A stretch of DNA of 64,000 nucleotides from an uncultured Propionibacteriaceae bacterium (GTDB taxonomy: Bacteria; Actinomycetota; Actinomycetes; Propionibacteriales; Propionibacteriaceae). Location: positions 16,399-80,398 of the forward strand of contig CAMDZW010000013.1 in assembly GCA_945911015.1 (NCBI GenBank), in the 5' to 3' direction. Position 1 is the first letter of the stretch; the number at the start of each line of letters is the position of its first letter. The position numbers and the translations under genes are program-made. The notes beneath the pieces are model-generated. The model was not told the DNA's origin and did no database searches. It worked only from the letters and a program-made list of their open reading frames with translations. Shown here in pieces: positions 38,319 through 47,791 of the stretch.

Positions 38319-41145
38319 TCTCGGCGTGATGGGTGCGTCCGTCGCGGTCGCTGGTGTCGATCTCGACCACCATCGTTGCGCCGGAGCGGGTGTGGCTGAC
38401 CGTTTCATCGGCTCGGCCCACCCGCTGCACCCCACCCAGCAACAGCTCGAGACGGATCAGGTCCCGACGACCGGTCGGATCGGAGACCGCCAGCTTCGCC
38501 GTACCGTCCTCAGAGCGCAGTGCGACCGCGCAGGGACCGTCAGCAGTGACCCGCCGCACCGAACCGGCAGCGAAGAAGTTCGCCAAGGTCACTGCGCCGG
38601 AGTCACCGCTGATGGCCTGCACCGAAGCGGTGTTGGCCACGATCGAAACCCCCGGGTCACCAGCAGCGGCCTCGGTCTGGGCTGAGGTAGCGGTGGGGAG
38701 CACCAGGTACGCATAGCTGGAGTCGAGCTCGACCGGTGTGTGACCGACCTCGCTGATCCGGACCGCGTCGGCCTTGGGATGACCACTGCCGTCAATGTCC
38801 ATCCGGATCTCAGCCCGGCCCGCCGCGAATTCGTACTCCCCCAACACCTGCCACTGTCCGGCACCGGTCCGCTGGTCGAGGACCACGACATCCTCGCCAT
38901 CGGCATGCGAAACGGTGTACGGGGCGCTGGGAGCGTTGTTGGCGGCGGCAGGAAACCAGACGGCCACCTCGTACCGCCCCGCAGTTTCGACCTCAGGACG
39001 CCAGATCACCCAACTGTCGCCGGCATGGTTCGGGCTCCCACCCAGCACCGTCCCGCCGGCATATCCGGGATAGCGAGGGGTTTCGGTCCAGATCCCGACC
39101 TGGCTGAAATCAGGTTCACCGGAGTTGGTGTCGACCACTCCCTGGTGAGGATTGTCGGCCCGGCCGTGGTCCAGTGACAGTGTCAACCACTGCCGAGTCA
39201 CCGCATCGGTGCTGCCGTCATCGTCGACCTGGCGCCAAGTGCCGGTCCGGCTCGTGGTCGCCGCGCGCAGGGACACCCGGTCGTCCAGCAGGACATACCC
39301 AGCGACCGATTCCAGATGTGCCCAGGAACCGGGTCCGAAGTCCTCGACCCACTCGGTCTCGGTGGACCAGGCCGTCCCGTTGACCGTCAGCACACCGCCG
39401 CCATCGCTGTGGAGGTTGCGATCCTCGATGGTGGTGACAATCGGTTCGCCGCTGCCGCCGGTGATGCCGGCACCCAGCGCCACGATCCGATCCGGCAGGC
39501 AGAACCATGACTGACGTGCGGTCATGGTGGATCCGACGCCGTGCAGATCCTGACCGAAGGTCCCGGTGCCGTCATCCAACGCAACTCCGCCCGCCCAAGT
39601 ATTGGGAGCCAGGGTGCGCCCTGCGCTGCCGCCACCCGAGCCAGGGGCCAGTTCCTGGGTGTCGACGGTGGTACCGGGCAGCCCGTACAAGTTGGCAGTC
39701 GGCCAATACCCGTCGGTGAACTGGGTCGGATCTGCTGCCGTGTGGAGCTGCATCCATCCGGCCGCAGTGTGGAAGCCGCGATAGTTCTCACCGAGTTGGT
39801 AGTCATAGACAGCAACACGGTCGCTCGCACCAGCAATCATGCACGCCCAGCCCGCACCTCGGTGCACCGCTCTGGCCATCGAGGGGAAGATCGCGAAACC
39901 GACTCCTTCGTCTGCCGGTGTGACCGAGGGGTCGTCAAGCAGTTCCTTCACCAAGGAGATTCGACTCAGGGAGGCGCCGGCGAAGATACTGAGGACTGTG
40001 TTGCGCTCCAGCCAACCGGCACACACCGCTCGCCACCGCGCTGCCGTGGACGGTTCTGCGGCTGGCGCCAGCCGCAGGACTGCTTCGATCAAAGAGTTCC
40101 CCGACGCGTACGAGGAAGCTCCGGCCCGGGCGATCGCACGGCCCCGAACCGCATCCATCACGGCTCCGCCGAAGACAACCGGGATGAACGCCCGATCGAC
40201 GGCGTCGATGATCCGATCGACACGCGGATCGGTGATCTGCCAAGGCGTCTCGGCGAGCACACCCAACAGGCGAGTCAGCCCAGTCATCATGTCGATGCCG
40301 TAGGAACCGGTGTAGGGCACCTGTCCCTGGTAGAGGAACGATCCGTCGGGGTAGAGCCCGGGCGGAGAGTCACGTTCGGTGGCGTAGGCGAAGGCGGCAC
40401 CCAGACGGTCAGCCGCCAGGGCGATGTGATCCTCGGACTCGCCGAGCATGCCGATCAGGAAGGTATTGCGGCACAGGTCGACCCGGTTGGTGGCCGACGA
40501 CTCGTGATCGGTCCGATTCGGGTAGCGCTCGAACTGCCAGGCCGGGTCACCGACGAACCAGTCAAGAGCAGCCACATAGCGATCCAGGTCAGCCGCAGGG
40601 ACCAGACCATCGAGCAGGACCAGCACGTCAGCCAGGTTGACCGCGCCACCGATCTCCCAGTGCCACCAGTTGTCGAACTCGTCGGCGCCGGCGTGGTAGA
40701 TCAGGTCCTCGGTGGTGGCGAGTCCGTCGAGGATCTCGGTGAGCAGCTGGTCGTCGCCGAAGCTGTCGGTGGGTGGCAACCGGTGGGCGATGGCCATCTG
40801 ACGCAGCCGGTCATACGTGGTGTAGATGCTCGCCGACGTGGTGAAAGGAACGTCGGTGAACACCCGGTCCCGGCCTGGACCGGTGACCAGCTTCGCCCGC
40901 GCCATCGCCGCAGCCGTCTCCGCATGGGCCACTCCGGCGGCGATGGAGGGATCATCGATGTCGAAGATGGTGCCGAGCAGCAGGTCACGGTATCGCCCCC
41001 GCAGCACAGCGAAGGCGTCAGTTGGCTCGGCGGCGCCGGCGGACACGGCAGAGAACGGGACAACTGCCGCCCCGGCGACGATGGAGCCCGAGGCGAGCAG
41101 CGTCCGGCGGCTGATGGCCGACCTCGTTGTCGATCTGGTGGACAT
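38308..41145 (-). CDS. Polysaccharide lyase family 8 with inserted golvesin-type domain, Tat-exported
   Basis: 945 residues, longer than usual for PL8 (about 750-850). Signal ISRRTLLASGSIV, then an alpha/alpha barrel with DEFDNWWHWEIGG, TNRVDLCRN (candidate catalytic Asn) and YPDGSFLYQGQVPYTGSYG, then three beta-sandwich parts. PL8 enzymes cleave hyaluronan, chondroitin or xanthan by beta-elimination. In known PL8 lyases a His sits in DGSF-x-x-H; here the position is Gln273, while the catalytic Tyr (YTGSYG) is kept. A 115-residue module with VVLDQRTGAGQWQVLGEYEF interrupts the central sandwich between LSLDHG and SSYAYLVLP. Last gene of the module 2 operon; AGGAGAG lies within the preceding gene. 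The substrate is not assignable. Confidence 0.88.
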   Translation of the reverse strand: MSTRSTTRSAISRRTLLASGSIVAGAAVVPFSAVSAGAAEPTDAFAVLRGRYRDLLLGTIFDIDDPSIAAGVAHAETAAAMARAKLVTGPGRDRVFTDVPFTTSASIYTTYDRLRQMAIAHRLPPTDSFGDDQLLTEILDGLATTEDLIYHAGADEFDNWWHWEIGGAVNLADVLVLLDGLVPAADLDRYVAALDWFVGDPAWQFERYPNRTDHESSATNRVDLCRNTFLIGMLGESEDHIALAADRLGAAFAYATERDSPPGLYPDGSFLYQGQVPYTGSYGIDMMTGLTRLLGVLAETPWQITDPRVDRIIDAVDRAFIPVVFGGAVMDAVRGRAIARAGASSYASGNSLIEAVLRLAPAAEPSTAARWRAVCAGWLERNTVLSIFAGASLSRISLVKELLDDPSVTPADEGVGFAIFPSMARAVHRGAGWACMIAGASDRVAVYDYQLGENYRGFHTAAGWMQLHTAADPTQFTDGYWPTANLYGLPGTTVDTQELAPGSGGGSAGRTLAPNTWAGGVALDDGTGTFGQDLHGVGSTMTARQSWFCLPDRIVALGAGITGGSGEPIVTTIEDRNLHSDGGGVLTVNGTAWSTETEWVEDFGPGSWAHLESVAGYVLLDDRVSLRAATTSRTGTWRQVDDDGSTDAVTRQWLTLSLDHGRADNPHQGVVDTNSGEPDFSQVGIWTETPRYPGYAGGTVLGGSPNHAGDSWVIWRPEVETAGRYEVAVWFPAAANNAPSAPYTVSHADGEDVVVLDQRTGAGQWQVLGEYEFAAGRAEIRMDIDGSGHPKADAVRISEVGHTPVELDSSYAYLVLPTATSAQTEAAAGDPGVSIVANTASVQAISGDSGAVTLANFFAAGSVRRVTADGPCAVALRSEDGTAKLAVSDPTGRRDLIRLELLLGGVQRVGRADETVSHTRSGATMVVEIDTSDRDGRTHHAEIRR

Positions 41146-41150
41146 GTCGA

Positions 41151-41870
41151 TCAGCTCTCCTGCTCGGGGGTCGGAATCTGGAGCTCATCGAAGGCGGCGC
41201 GGAAAGCGGTGACGGCCTCGGAGAGCGACTCGACCGTCATCCCGGTCACATAGGCGCCGATCATGACGGCCCACACCTGGGGGATGTCGAACAGCCGCGG
41301 CACATCGGACGGCACCAGCTGGCGCACCGACGGGACGATCAGCCGACGCTCGCTGATCCTGCCGGTCTCCCGCAACGCATAGAGATCCTGTACGACCAGA
41401 GGCTTGCGGTGTCCCTCGAGCGGGACTCCGCTGGCCTCCATCCAATCGCCAGGCGCATCCCGCAGGGCGCGCACCCCGTGCAGGTAGTTCGCGGTGCCGA
41501 AGGCCCCGCCTCCCGAGGGGACGAACGGGACCTCGGGGTCGGCCATGAAGGCGGGTGCAGCAGCGAAGTCTGCGTTCACGAAGCAGATCCCCATGGCCAG
41601 GGCGCGGTCGAGTTCGTCCTTGGTGATCATCGCGTCGGAGGCGCCGGGCACCAGGCCGACCGGGGCACCGAGGGCGATGATCTTCTCGAACTCGGCAACA
41701 TTGTCGTCAAAGGTGCCGAACTCGTGGCCGGACATGTGGCGCAGGTTCAGATGGACCTTCACCACATCGGCGCCCGCGTCGAGGGCGACCTTTGCGAACT
41801 CGACGTCGTTGACCGGGAGGCTGACGACGAGTTGGCCTCTGCGGTCGGACAGTGGTGTTGCGGGTGACAT
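41151..41870 (-). CDS. Putative TIM-barrel protein of unknown function
   Basis: 239 residues. Repeating beta-alpha pattern: LVVSLPVNDVEFAKVALDAG, ADVVKVHLNLRHMSG, IIALGAPVGLVPGASDA, GICFVNADFAAAPAFM, RRLIVPSVRQLV. The pattern of Asp/Lys-ended strands and the Gly-rich segment PSGGGAFGTANYL resembles phosphate-binding barrels such as epimerases and synthases, but no family is recognised. Start ATG 41870 has AAAGGA nine bases upstream; a GTG at 41936 overlaps the preceding stop and would add 22 residues. It lies between the FAD enzyme and PL8, so an isomerase/aldolase-like step on the uronic or imported sugar is plausible (inference). Confidence 0.7.
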   Translation of the reverse strand: MSPATPLSDRRGQLVVSLPVNDVEFAKVALDAGADVVKVHLNLRHMSGHEFGTFDDNVAEFEKIIALGAPVGLVPGASDAMITKDELDRALAMGICFVNADFAAAPAFMADPEVPFVPSGGGAFGTANYLHGVRALRDAPGDWMEASGVPLEGHRKPLVVQDLYALRETGRISERRLIVPSVRQLVPSDVPRLFDIPQVWAVMIGAYVTGMTVESLSEAVTAFRAAFDELQIPTPEQES

Positions 41871-41932
41871 CGTGGATGTCCTTTCGTTGGGTGGTTGGGA
41901 CGAGGGTGCTTGACTGCGCACGAGTTGATGGC

Positions 41933-43549
41933 TCACCAGGGCTGCACCCTGGGCCAGTTGAGGTCGACCCCTTCGAGCCTGAGGCGGCGTTGGTACTGCG
42001 CCAGGTGGTCGGCGTCAGCACTCAACTGGTGCGGTTCGAGCCTGTGGTCCAGACAGTGGGTCGCCGCGACCCCGGCCGCCTCACCGACCGACCACTCGAC
42101 CGGGTGCAGCCGATAGCACCCGTTCGTGATGTGGGTGGTGCCGATGGTCTTGCCTGCGGCCAGGAGGTTGCGAACCCGAACCGGGACGAGTGCCCGGTAC
42201 GGGATCTGGAACGGATGAGCCGGGACGTCGATGTAGTTGTCCCCGCCGGTCGAGGGATGCAGGTCGATCCGGTAGGCGCCGGTGCCGACGGTGTCGGGGT
42301 AGGTCAGGGCACCGGACGGCCGCTCGGCCACGGCCACATCGGCCGCGGTGATCGTGTACTGGGCACGGATCCGACGGGACTCGCGGATGTAGACCCGTTT
42401 GGCGAACCCGTCCTCGGTGCCCATCACGTCCGGCCGCAGACGCAGCCCTTGGTAGCCGGTGCCACCGTCGGGACGTGGTGCTTCGGTCTGCAACCAGTAC
42501 AGGAATGCTCGGCTCATCGCCTTCGCCCCGGCAGTATGTCGTGCGTCGTCGTGAGGGGCCCCGCCAAGCACCGGACCGTCGAGGTAGTCGATCATCGGCC
42601 AGTTCACCAACGTGACGTCGCTGGCTCCGTATGGGCTGGTCGGGTCGTAGTGGTTGCGGGCCAGGACTCGACGGAACCGCCACAGGTCGTCGGCACCGGA
42701 GTCCTCACTCTGGTCGGCAATGATCCGATCGGGACGGTCGTCGGGATTCGGCACCATCGTGTGGCGCCGCGGCGCGAGCGTGTGCGGGTGGGGAACGACC
42801 CATCCGAACTGACGGCCCGGCCAGTAGGAAGGCTGTCGGGATCGCCAGTCGTCGTAGTCGGCGGGTCGATCGATCGTGTGATCCTCACCGGCACGGTGCT
42901 CGACGGCGAAGCACCAGGAGGCGGCCTGCATGTTCATCGGCTGGGCCACCTCGGGTGCATCGGCCTCCCCGGTCTCGTTGCGTGACTCGAAACCGGTGAC
43001 ATGTTCGACTCCGGCAGCACTGATCAGCTCCCCGGTCTCACTGGCATCGAGGACCAGCCGTGCGATGACCGTGACGGCCTCACCGGTACTGGCCTCCTGG
43101 AAGACGACCGTGTCGATCCGATCACCGGACACCGAGGCGCTGACAGTGGCATGTTCCAGCAGGACCTGCAGCTGGCCACTGGCTTCGTACGGCCGGAGGA
43201 TCTCGTCCATCACGTGTGCCGAGACGACGGGTTCGTGGCACAGCGCCGACACCAGCCCGGCGCCGGGGTTCACATAGGGCAGACGAGCGGATCGGGCCCG
43301 CAAGGGCCGGTGGTCGCGATACCACTGCCGAATCCTGCTGCGCAGCTGGCGATAGCGGTAGCTCGATCCGAAGTGCTCGATCCATGGATGCTCGTCCGGA
43401 GGGACGCCCTGGGAAGTGGCCTGTCCACCGAGCCAGTCCGACTCCTCGGTGAGGACAACCCGATGACCTGCCGAGGCCACGGCCCAGGCTGCTGCCACTC
43501 CGCCCAGGCCACCTCCGACAATCAAGACGTCTGTTTCAAGGTCGCGCAT
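41933..43549 (-). CDS. FAD-dependent oxidoreductase (PF12831 type, module 2)
   Basis: 538 residues, no signal peptide. Rossmann motif DVLIVGGGLGGVAAAWAVAS, LTEESDWLGGQATSQGVPPDE, and the C-terminal GTTHITNGCYRLHPVEWSVG. About half of the residues match the paralogue at 51880-53478 by eye, including the whole LTEES and TTHITNGCYRLHPVEWS blocks. Start ATG 43549 has AAAGGA five bases upstream; a GTG at 43561 would bury that site. It follows the ABC permeases in the operon, so it should act on an imported sugar. The family has no firmly established reaction. Confidence 0.85.
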   Translation of the reverse strand: MRDLETDVLIVGGGLGGVAAAWAVASAGHRVVLTEESDWLGGQATSQGVPPDEHPWIEHFGSSYRYRQLRSRIRQWYRDHRPLRARSARLPYVNPGAGLVSALCHEPVVSAHVMDEILRPYEASGQLQVLLEHATVSASVSGDRIDTVVFQEASTGEAVTVIARLVLDASETGELISAAGVEHVTGFESRNETGEADAPEVAQPMNMQAASWCFAVEHRAGEDHTIDRPADYDDWRSRQPSYWPGRQFGWVVPHPHTLAPRRHTMVPNPDDRPDRIIADQSEDSGADDLWRFRRVLARNHYDPTSPYGASDVTLVNWPMIDYLDGPVLGGAPHDDARHTAGAKAMSRAFLYWLQTEAPRPDGGTGYQGLRLRPDVMGTEDGFAKRVYIRESRRIRAQYTITAADVAVAERPSGALTYPDTVGTGAYRIDLHPSTGGDNYIDVPAHPFQIPYRALVPVRVRNLLAAGKTIGTTHITNGCYRLHPVEWSVGEAAGVAATHCLDHRLEPHQLSADADHLAQYQRRLRLEGVDLNWPRVQPW

Positions 43550-43571
43550 TTTTCCTTTCACGGTTGGAGAA

Positions 43572-44420
43572 TCATCCCTTCAATCCGGTGCTGCTGAGGC
43601 CTTCGACGAACTGCCGCTGGGCAAAGACGAAGACCACCAGGACCGGGATCACCGCGAGTGCGGTGGCTCCGAGTTGGGTGTTAAACAAGGGCTCTCCGTA
43701 CATGTCGTCGTAGCGGGTGATCCCCAAGGAGACTGGGAACAGTTCCGGGGTCCGCAGCAGCACCAGAGGTTCGAGGTAGAGATTGAACGACCGAAGGAAG
43801 GTCATGATGGCCACCGCACCGATGGCAGGGCCGGCCAGAGGAAAGGCGATCCGCCAGAAGATCCCCCAGCGACCGAGGCCGTCCACCCGTGCCGCATCCT
43901 CCAGTTCGCCCGGCAGGGACAGGAAGAACTGGCGGAAGATGAATACCGCGACCACGCTTCCCGGTCCCAGCATCGGCAGAATGATCAACGGCAGGTGGTT
44001 GTCCAGCAGACCAAGCTGAGACACCCAACGGAAGACCGGGATGATGGTGATTTCGGAGGGCACCAACATCGCCGACACCAGCATCAGGAAGAACAGATTC
44101 GCTCCCCAGAAACGGATCCTGGCGAAGGCATAACCGGCCATCGCGCCGAGGACGACCACACCGACGGTGACGACGGTGGCGATGTAGAGCGAGTTCAACC
44201 ACTGCCGCGCATACGGGTTGACGGTGAAGATCTGCTTCACGCCATCCAGTGTCCATTGCTGGGGCCACAGGCTGGGGCTGAGCGACATCAGCTCATCGTT
44301 GGTCTTGAACGGCGCGAAGAGCATCCACACCATCGGATAGATGAAGGGCACGCAAGCCAGCGCGAGGAGCAGGTAGAGCACGATCCTGCTCGAGCGACGA
44401 CGACTCCGATCAGACCTCAT
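43572..44420 (-). CDS. Carbohydrate ABC transporter permease (MalG type)
   Basis: 282 residues with six helices. The binding-protein-dependent EAA motif appears as ELEDAARVDGLGRWGIFWRI, contacting the ATPase. MalG-type subunits form a heterodimer channel with MalF. The N-terminus is Arg-rich and cytoplasmic. It overlaps the preceding MalF-type gene by 11 bases, implying coupled translation, and the FAD enzyme follows after 22 bases. No ATPase gene is in this operon. Confidence 0.95.
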   Translation of the reverse strand: MRSDRSRRRSSRIVLYLLLALACVPFIYPMVWMLFAPFKTNDELMSLSPSLWPQQWTLDGVKQIFTVNPYARQWLNSLYIATVVTVGVVVLGAMAGYAFARIRFWGANLFFLMLVSAMLVPSEITIIPVFRWVSQLGLLDNHLPLIILPMLGPGSVVAVFIFRQFFLSLPGELEDAARVDGLGRWGIFWRIAFPLAGPAIGAVAIMTFLRSFNLYLEPLVLLRTPELFPVSLGITRYDDMYGEPLFNTQLGATALAVIPVLVVFVFAQRQFVEGLSSTGLKG

Positions 44421-45288
44421 CGTGGACCCACTTCCTCCGGGCCACCCATTGGATGGCGGTGAGTCCCAGCACCAGAACGAACATCATCACGCCCAAGGCA
44501 CTTCCGTACCCGAACTCAAGGTCCTGGAAGGTGGTCCGGTACACCAGATAGGGCAACACGGTGGTCGTGCCCTCGGGCCCGCCCTGGGTGAGGACCATGA
44601 CCGGCACGAAGGTGTCCAGACCGCCGATCATCGTCAGGATCATCACCAGCAGGATGGTCGGTGTCATCAACGGCAGGATGACGTGTTGCCAGACCCGCCT
44701 CCGGCTTGCGCCGTCGAGGGCAGCGGCTTCCTTCAGTTCGTTCGGGATCCCTTGCAAGGCGGCAAGGAAGAGGATCATGTTCATCCCGACTCCTTTGATC
44801 ACCTGCACCACGACCACGGTCGGCAGTGCCGTGCGGCGATCCATCAACCAATTGGGTCCGTCGATGCCGATGGCGGCCAGGACGGCATTGATGCCGCCGT
44901 TGGCTGCCAGCAGGTACGACCAGACCACCACCCAGGCAACGCTGGACACCACGACCGGGGCGAAGTAGATGACGCGGAAGGCGGTGATGCCCTTCAGCCC
45001 CGTGTTGAGCAGATTGGCCAACAGCATCGCCAACGGGATGTTGAGCACCATGAGCAGGCCGGCGAAGCCGAGGGTGGCCCCCACACTGGTGGGGATCTGA
45101 GGGTCGGTGAACATCCGGAGGTAGTTGGCAACACCGGAGAAGTCGAAGGTGCCGGCCAAGGGGTTCCACTCATGGAGGCTGTACCACACGACCATCAGGA
45201 AGGGCACCAGGCCGAAGGCACCGATGCCGAGCACCATGGGCGCCGCCATTGCTGCGCCGGTGAACTTGTCGATGGTCGTCGATTTCAC
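44410..45288 (-). CDS. Carbohydrate ABC transporter permease (MalF type)
   Basis: 292 residues with six helices. EAA loop ELKEAAALDGASRRRVWQHVILP. Start GTG 45288 overlaps the SBP stop by four bases (GTGA), a translationally coupled arrangement. Forms the membrane channel with the following MalG-type protein; likely carries oligosaccharide released by the PL8 lyase. Confidence 0.95.
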   Translation of the reverse strand: MKSTTIDKFTGAAMAAPMVLGIGAFGLVPFLMVVWYSLHEWNPLAGTFDFSGVANYLRMFTDPQIPTSVGATLGFAGLLMVLNIPLAMLLANLLNTGLKGITAFRVIYFAPVVVSSVAWVVVWSYLLAANGGINAVLAAIGIDGPNWLMDRRTALPTVVVVQVIKGVGMNMILFLAALQGIPNELKEAAALDGASRRRVWQHVILPLMTPTILLVMILTMIGGLDTFVPVMVLTQGGPEGTTTVLPYLVYRTTFQDLEFGYGSALGVMMFVLVLGLTAIQWVARRKWVHDEV

Positions 45289-46598
45289 TCCAGATCCGCC
45301 TCGATGTCGGCGCAGGCCTTTTCCATCAGTGCGGCGAGATCGGCATTGGGGCTGGGCCAATAGGCGTCGAGATGAACCTTGACCTTGTCAGTGATCCGGC
45401 TGAGGTTCTTGTGGCCCTGTTTGGTGGTGCCCCGGCTGGCCTGGTCGATGATCGTCCCGCTGATCATCTCGTCGGTCAGCAGGGGGCTGACCTGCTTGAG
45501 GTTCTCGACCGTGAGCAGTGAGGTGCGCGGTTGGGGGAAGAACTGCGACAACTTCGCGCCCGACTCGGGGTTGGTGAACCAGGCAAGGAAGTGCTTGGCG
45601 GCCTCGATCTTGCTCGACTGCGACAGCACTCCGATCCCGGACTGACCCACGATCGGGTGGGCACCGGCTGGCCCCTCGGGCAAGGGCAGGAAGTCCCAGT
45701 CGAATCCGGCCTCGGAGATGAGCCGAGATCCGCTGAGCAGGCCGATCTTGAATCCGGTCTGGCCGGAGTTCATGTCGAAGACCTCACCCGGCTTGGCGTG
45801 AGCACCGGTCTGGTGGATCTGCTCGTGGAACCAGCCGAAGAAGTCGAGCATCGGCTGTGAGGTCAACTGACAATCGGTGCCGTCCTCGGTCCACGGCCGC
45901 GCGCCCCACTGCGGCCACATCGTGCCGAGACCGTCGAGCCAGCCGTCGAAGGGATCGACACCGGCCTGGAAGCCGGTCAGTCCGGAGTCACTGGCCGCGA
46001 CCTGGGCGGCGCTCTCGGCCAACCGGCCCCAGGTCCACTCCCCGTTGTCGAGGAGCTCCCGCGGAGCGGGTCCACCGGCGGCCTTGATCAGGTCGAGATT
46101 CGCGTAGATCCCGAACGGGCTGTTCGAGAACGGGTAGGCGAAGACCTTGTCGTCCTGCTGCCACACCCGGAGTGCTTCGGCGACGACGTCGTCGAACGCG
46201 TACCCCTCAGCCTGCTTCAGGGTGTCGGTGACATCGACGAATGCGCCACCGTCGACGAACTGGCGAGCATTGGCCTCGAAGACCCACGCCAGGTCCGGCG
46301 ACTGACCGCCGGCGATCTGGGTCTGCAGGGCCGTGATGTAGGCGTCGGCGGGCAGCGTGTCGAAGACGACCTTGTTGACCCGATCGGAATGCGCAGCGAC
46401 ATAGGCGACGCCGATGCTGTTGAGCACCTCGAGGTGGCCTTCGTTCGAGCTGAAGATGGCCACCCGCAGCTCGACCGGCCCGGAACCGTCCTCCTGGGGC
46501 GGTGCCGGATCATTGGAACAGGCAGCCAGGCCGATCCCTGAGGTTGCAGCCAAGCTGGCCAGGCCCAGGGCCTGCAGTACTGCACGGCGTTGTGTCAT
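45285..46598 (-). CDS. Sugar ABC transporter substrate-binding lipoprotein (module 2)
   Basis: 437 residues, family 1 SBP. N-terminal twin arginine TQRRAVLQALG and lipobox LAAC at about residue 26. The fold matches the MalE/UgpB type (QIAGGQSPDLAWVFEANARQFVDGGAFVDV, VFAYPFSNSPFGIYANLDLI). Start ATG 46598 has GGAG six bases upstream. It heads the operon SBP, MalF, MalG, FAD enzyme, TIM barrel, PL8, and is divergent from a LacI regulator. It presumably binds unsaturated oligosaccharides made by PL8 (inference). Confidence 0.93.
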   Translation of the reverse strand: MTQRRAVLQALGLASLAATSGIGLAACSNDPAPPQEDGSGPVELRVAIFSSNEGHLEVLNSIGVAYVAAHSDRVNKVVFDTLPADAYITALQTQIAGGQSPDLAWVFEANARQFVDGGAFVDVTDTLKQAEGYAFDDVVAEALRVWQQDDKVFAYPFSNSPFGIYANLDLIKAAGGPAPRELLDNGEWTWGRLAESAAQVAASDSGLTGFQAGVDPFDGWLDGLGTMWPQWGARPWTEDGTDCQLTSQPMLDFFGWFHEQIHQTGAHAKPGEVFDMNSGQTGFKIGLLSGSRLISEAGFDWDFLPLPEGPAGAHPIVGQSGIGVLSQSSKIEAAKHFLAWFTNPESGAKLSQFFPQPRTSLLTVENLKQVSPLLTDEMISGTIIDQASRGTTKQGHKNLSRITDKVKVHLDAYWPSPNADLAALMEKACADIEADLE

Positions 46599-46749
46599 GT
46601 CGTTCTCCATCCAGTCAGGAATCGTGTTGGCGTCATCCTTGTCCGACGAGAACAGCCGCCACAAGCCCCTGATAGGAATAACCTCATGACCCATATTGGC
46701 TGTTGTTCAGCGGGATAGTTATGGTTATGCAAATGACTTGGAGATCATC
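46599..46749. promoter_or_regulatory. Divergent promoter region of module 2 (LacI and SBP operon)
   Basis: 151 bases between divergent starts must hold both promoters and the LacI operator. Noted are the direct repeat GTTATGGTTATG (about 46727-46738) and the dyad AGTTAT-N10-ATGACT (46726-46747). No motif is as clear as in module 3. Confidence 0.45.
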
Positions 46750-47787
46750 ATGAATCAGCGACGGCGCCCCACCCAGTCCGACGTGGCCAAGGCAGCCCGG
46801 GTGAGCCAGGCCACGGTCTCGCTCGTGCTGAGCGGTAGTCCACATCCACGCACACGGGTGTCGGACGAGAGCCGTCAGCGCGTGCTGGACGCCGCTGAAC
46901 AGCTCGGCTATGCGCCCAACGCGCTGGCCCAAGGGATGGTCCGCGGACGCAGCCGCGTGATGGGGGTGTTCACCTACGAACCGGTGTTTCCTCGTGACGG
47001 CAGCAACTTCTACCACCCGTTCCTGGTCGGAATGGAGGCGGCGGCAGAGCAGATCGCGGTTGATCTGCTGTTGTTCACCTCGGCACCACTGGTCGGGAAG
47101 CGACGGCGACTGGTCGACACCGGGTGGAATCGGGTCCAGATTGCCGACGGCTGCGTCCTGATCGGCCGACTCGGTGATGCCGATGAGGTGGCCACCCTGT
47201 CCGAACAGCGCTATCCGTTTGTCCACATCGGCCGTCGGGAAGGGTCGCAGCAGCTGCCGATCCCCCATGTCGGCGCTGACTACGTCGCCGCGACCGCGGC
47301 CGTGGTCGAGCGACTCCACGGCCTGGGGCACCGCAGGATCGCCTTCCTCGGCGACCTGGGCGGTGCGGTCTCGGCCCTTGACCGGCTCAACGGCTACCGC
47401 ACGGCGATCGAGCGGCACGGGATGCGGCCGATCATGCTGGATGCGGCTGCCTTCAGTCCCGGCGAGACCATCGAGGTGCTCACCACGAACGGGGCGACCG
47501 CGGTGCTGTTGAGCACCGTGACGATCTCTCCGCAGGAGTTGGCCGATGCGGCCACCCATGCCGGTCGGACGGTGCCGACCGATCTGTCGATCGCCGTGCT
47601 GGGTGAGTCTGAGGTGAGCCCTGCCATCGACCGGAGATGGTCAGGTTTCACCATCCCTCGGGTCGAGATGGGAGAGGCGGCGCTACGTCTGCTGGACCAG
47701 ATTGTGCGCGGCGACACCGATCTTCCCCACGAACAGCTGCTGCCCTGTGCCACCGTCCCCGGCACCACGGTCGCGACGGTATCCTGA
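46750..47787 (+). CDS. LacI-family transcriptional regulator (module 2)
   Basis: 345 residues. [23 protein letters not shown] and hinge, then sensor domain beginning [12 protein letters not shown], parallel to the LacI proteins at 8604 and 55239. Start ATG 46750 fits the family; no good earlier site exists. Divergent from the SBP-permease-FAD-PL8 operon, its likely target. Four bases separate its stop from cysS, so cysS may be partly read from this gene, an odd neighbour. Confidence 0.92.
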   Translation: MNQRRRPTQSDVAKAARVSQATVSLVLSGSPHPRTRVSDESRQRVLDAAEQLGYAPNALAQGMVRGRSRVMGVFTYEPVFPRDGSNFYHPFLVGMEAAAEQIAVDLLLFTSAPLVGKRRRLVDTGWNRVQIADGCVLIGRLGDADEVATLSEQRYPFVHIGRREGSQQLPIPHVGADYVAATAAVVERLHGLGHRRIAFLGDLGGAVSALDRLNGYRTAIERHGMRPIMLDAAAFSPGETIEVLTTNGATAVLLSTVTISPQELADAATHAGRTVPTDLSIAVLGESEVSPAIDRRWSGFTIPRVEMGEAALRLLDQIVRGDTDLPHEQLLPCATVPGTTVATVS

Positions 47788-47791
47788 CGCG

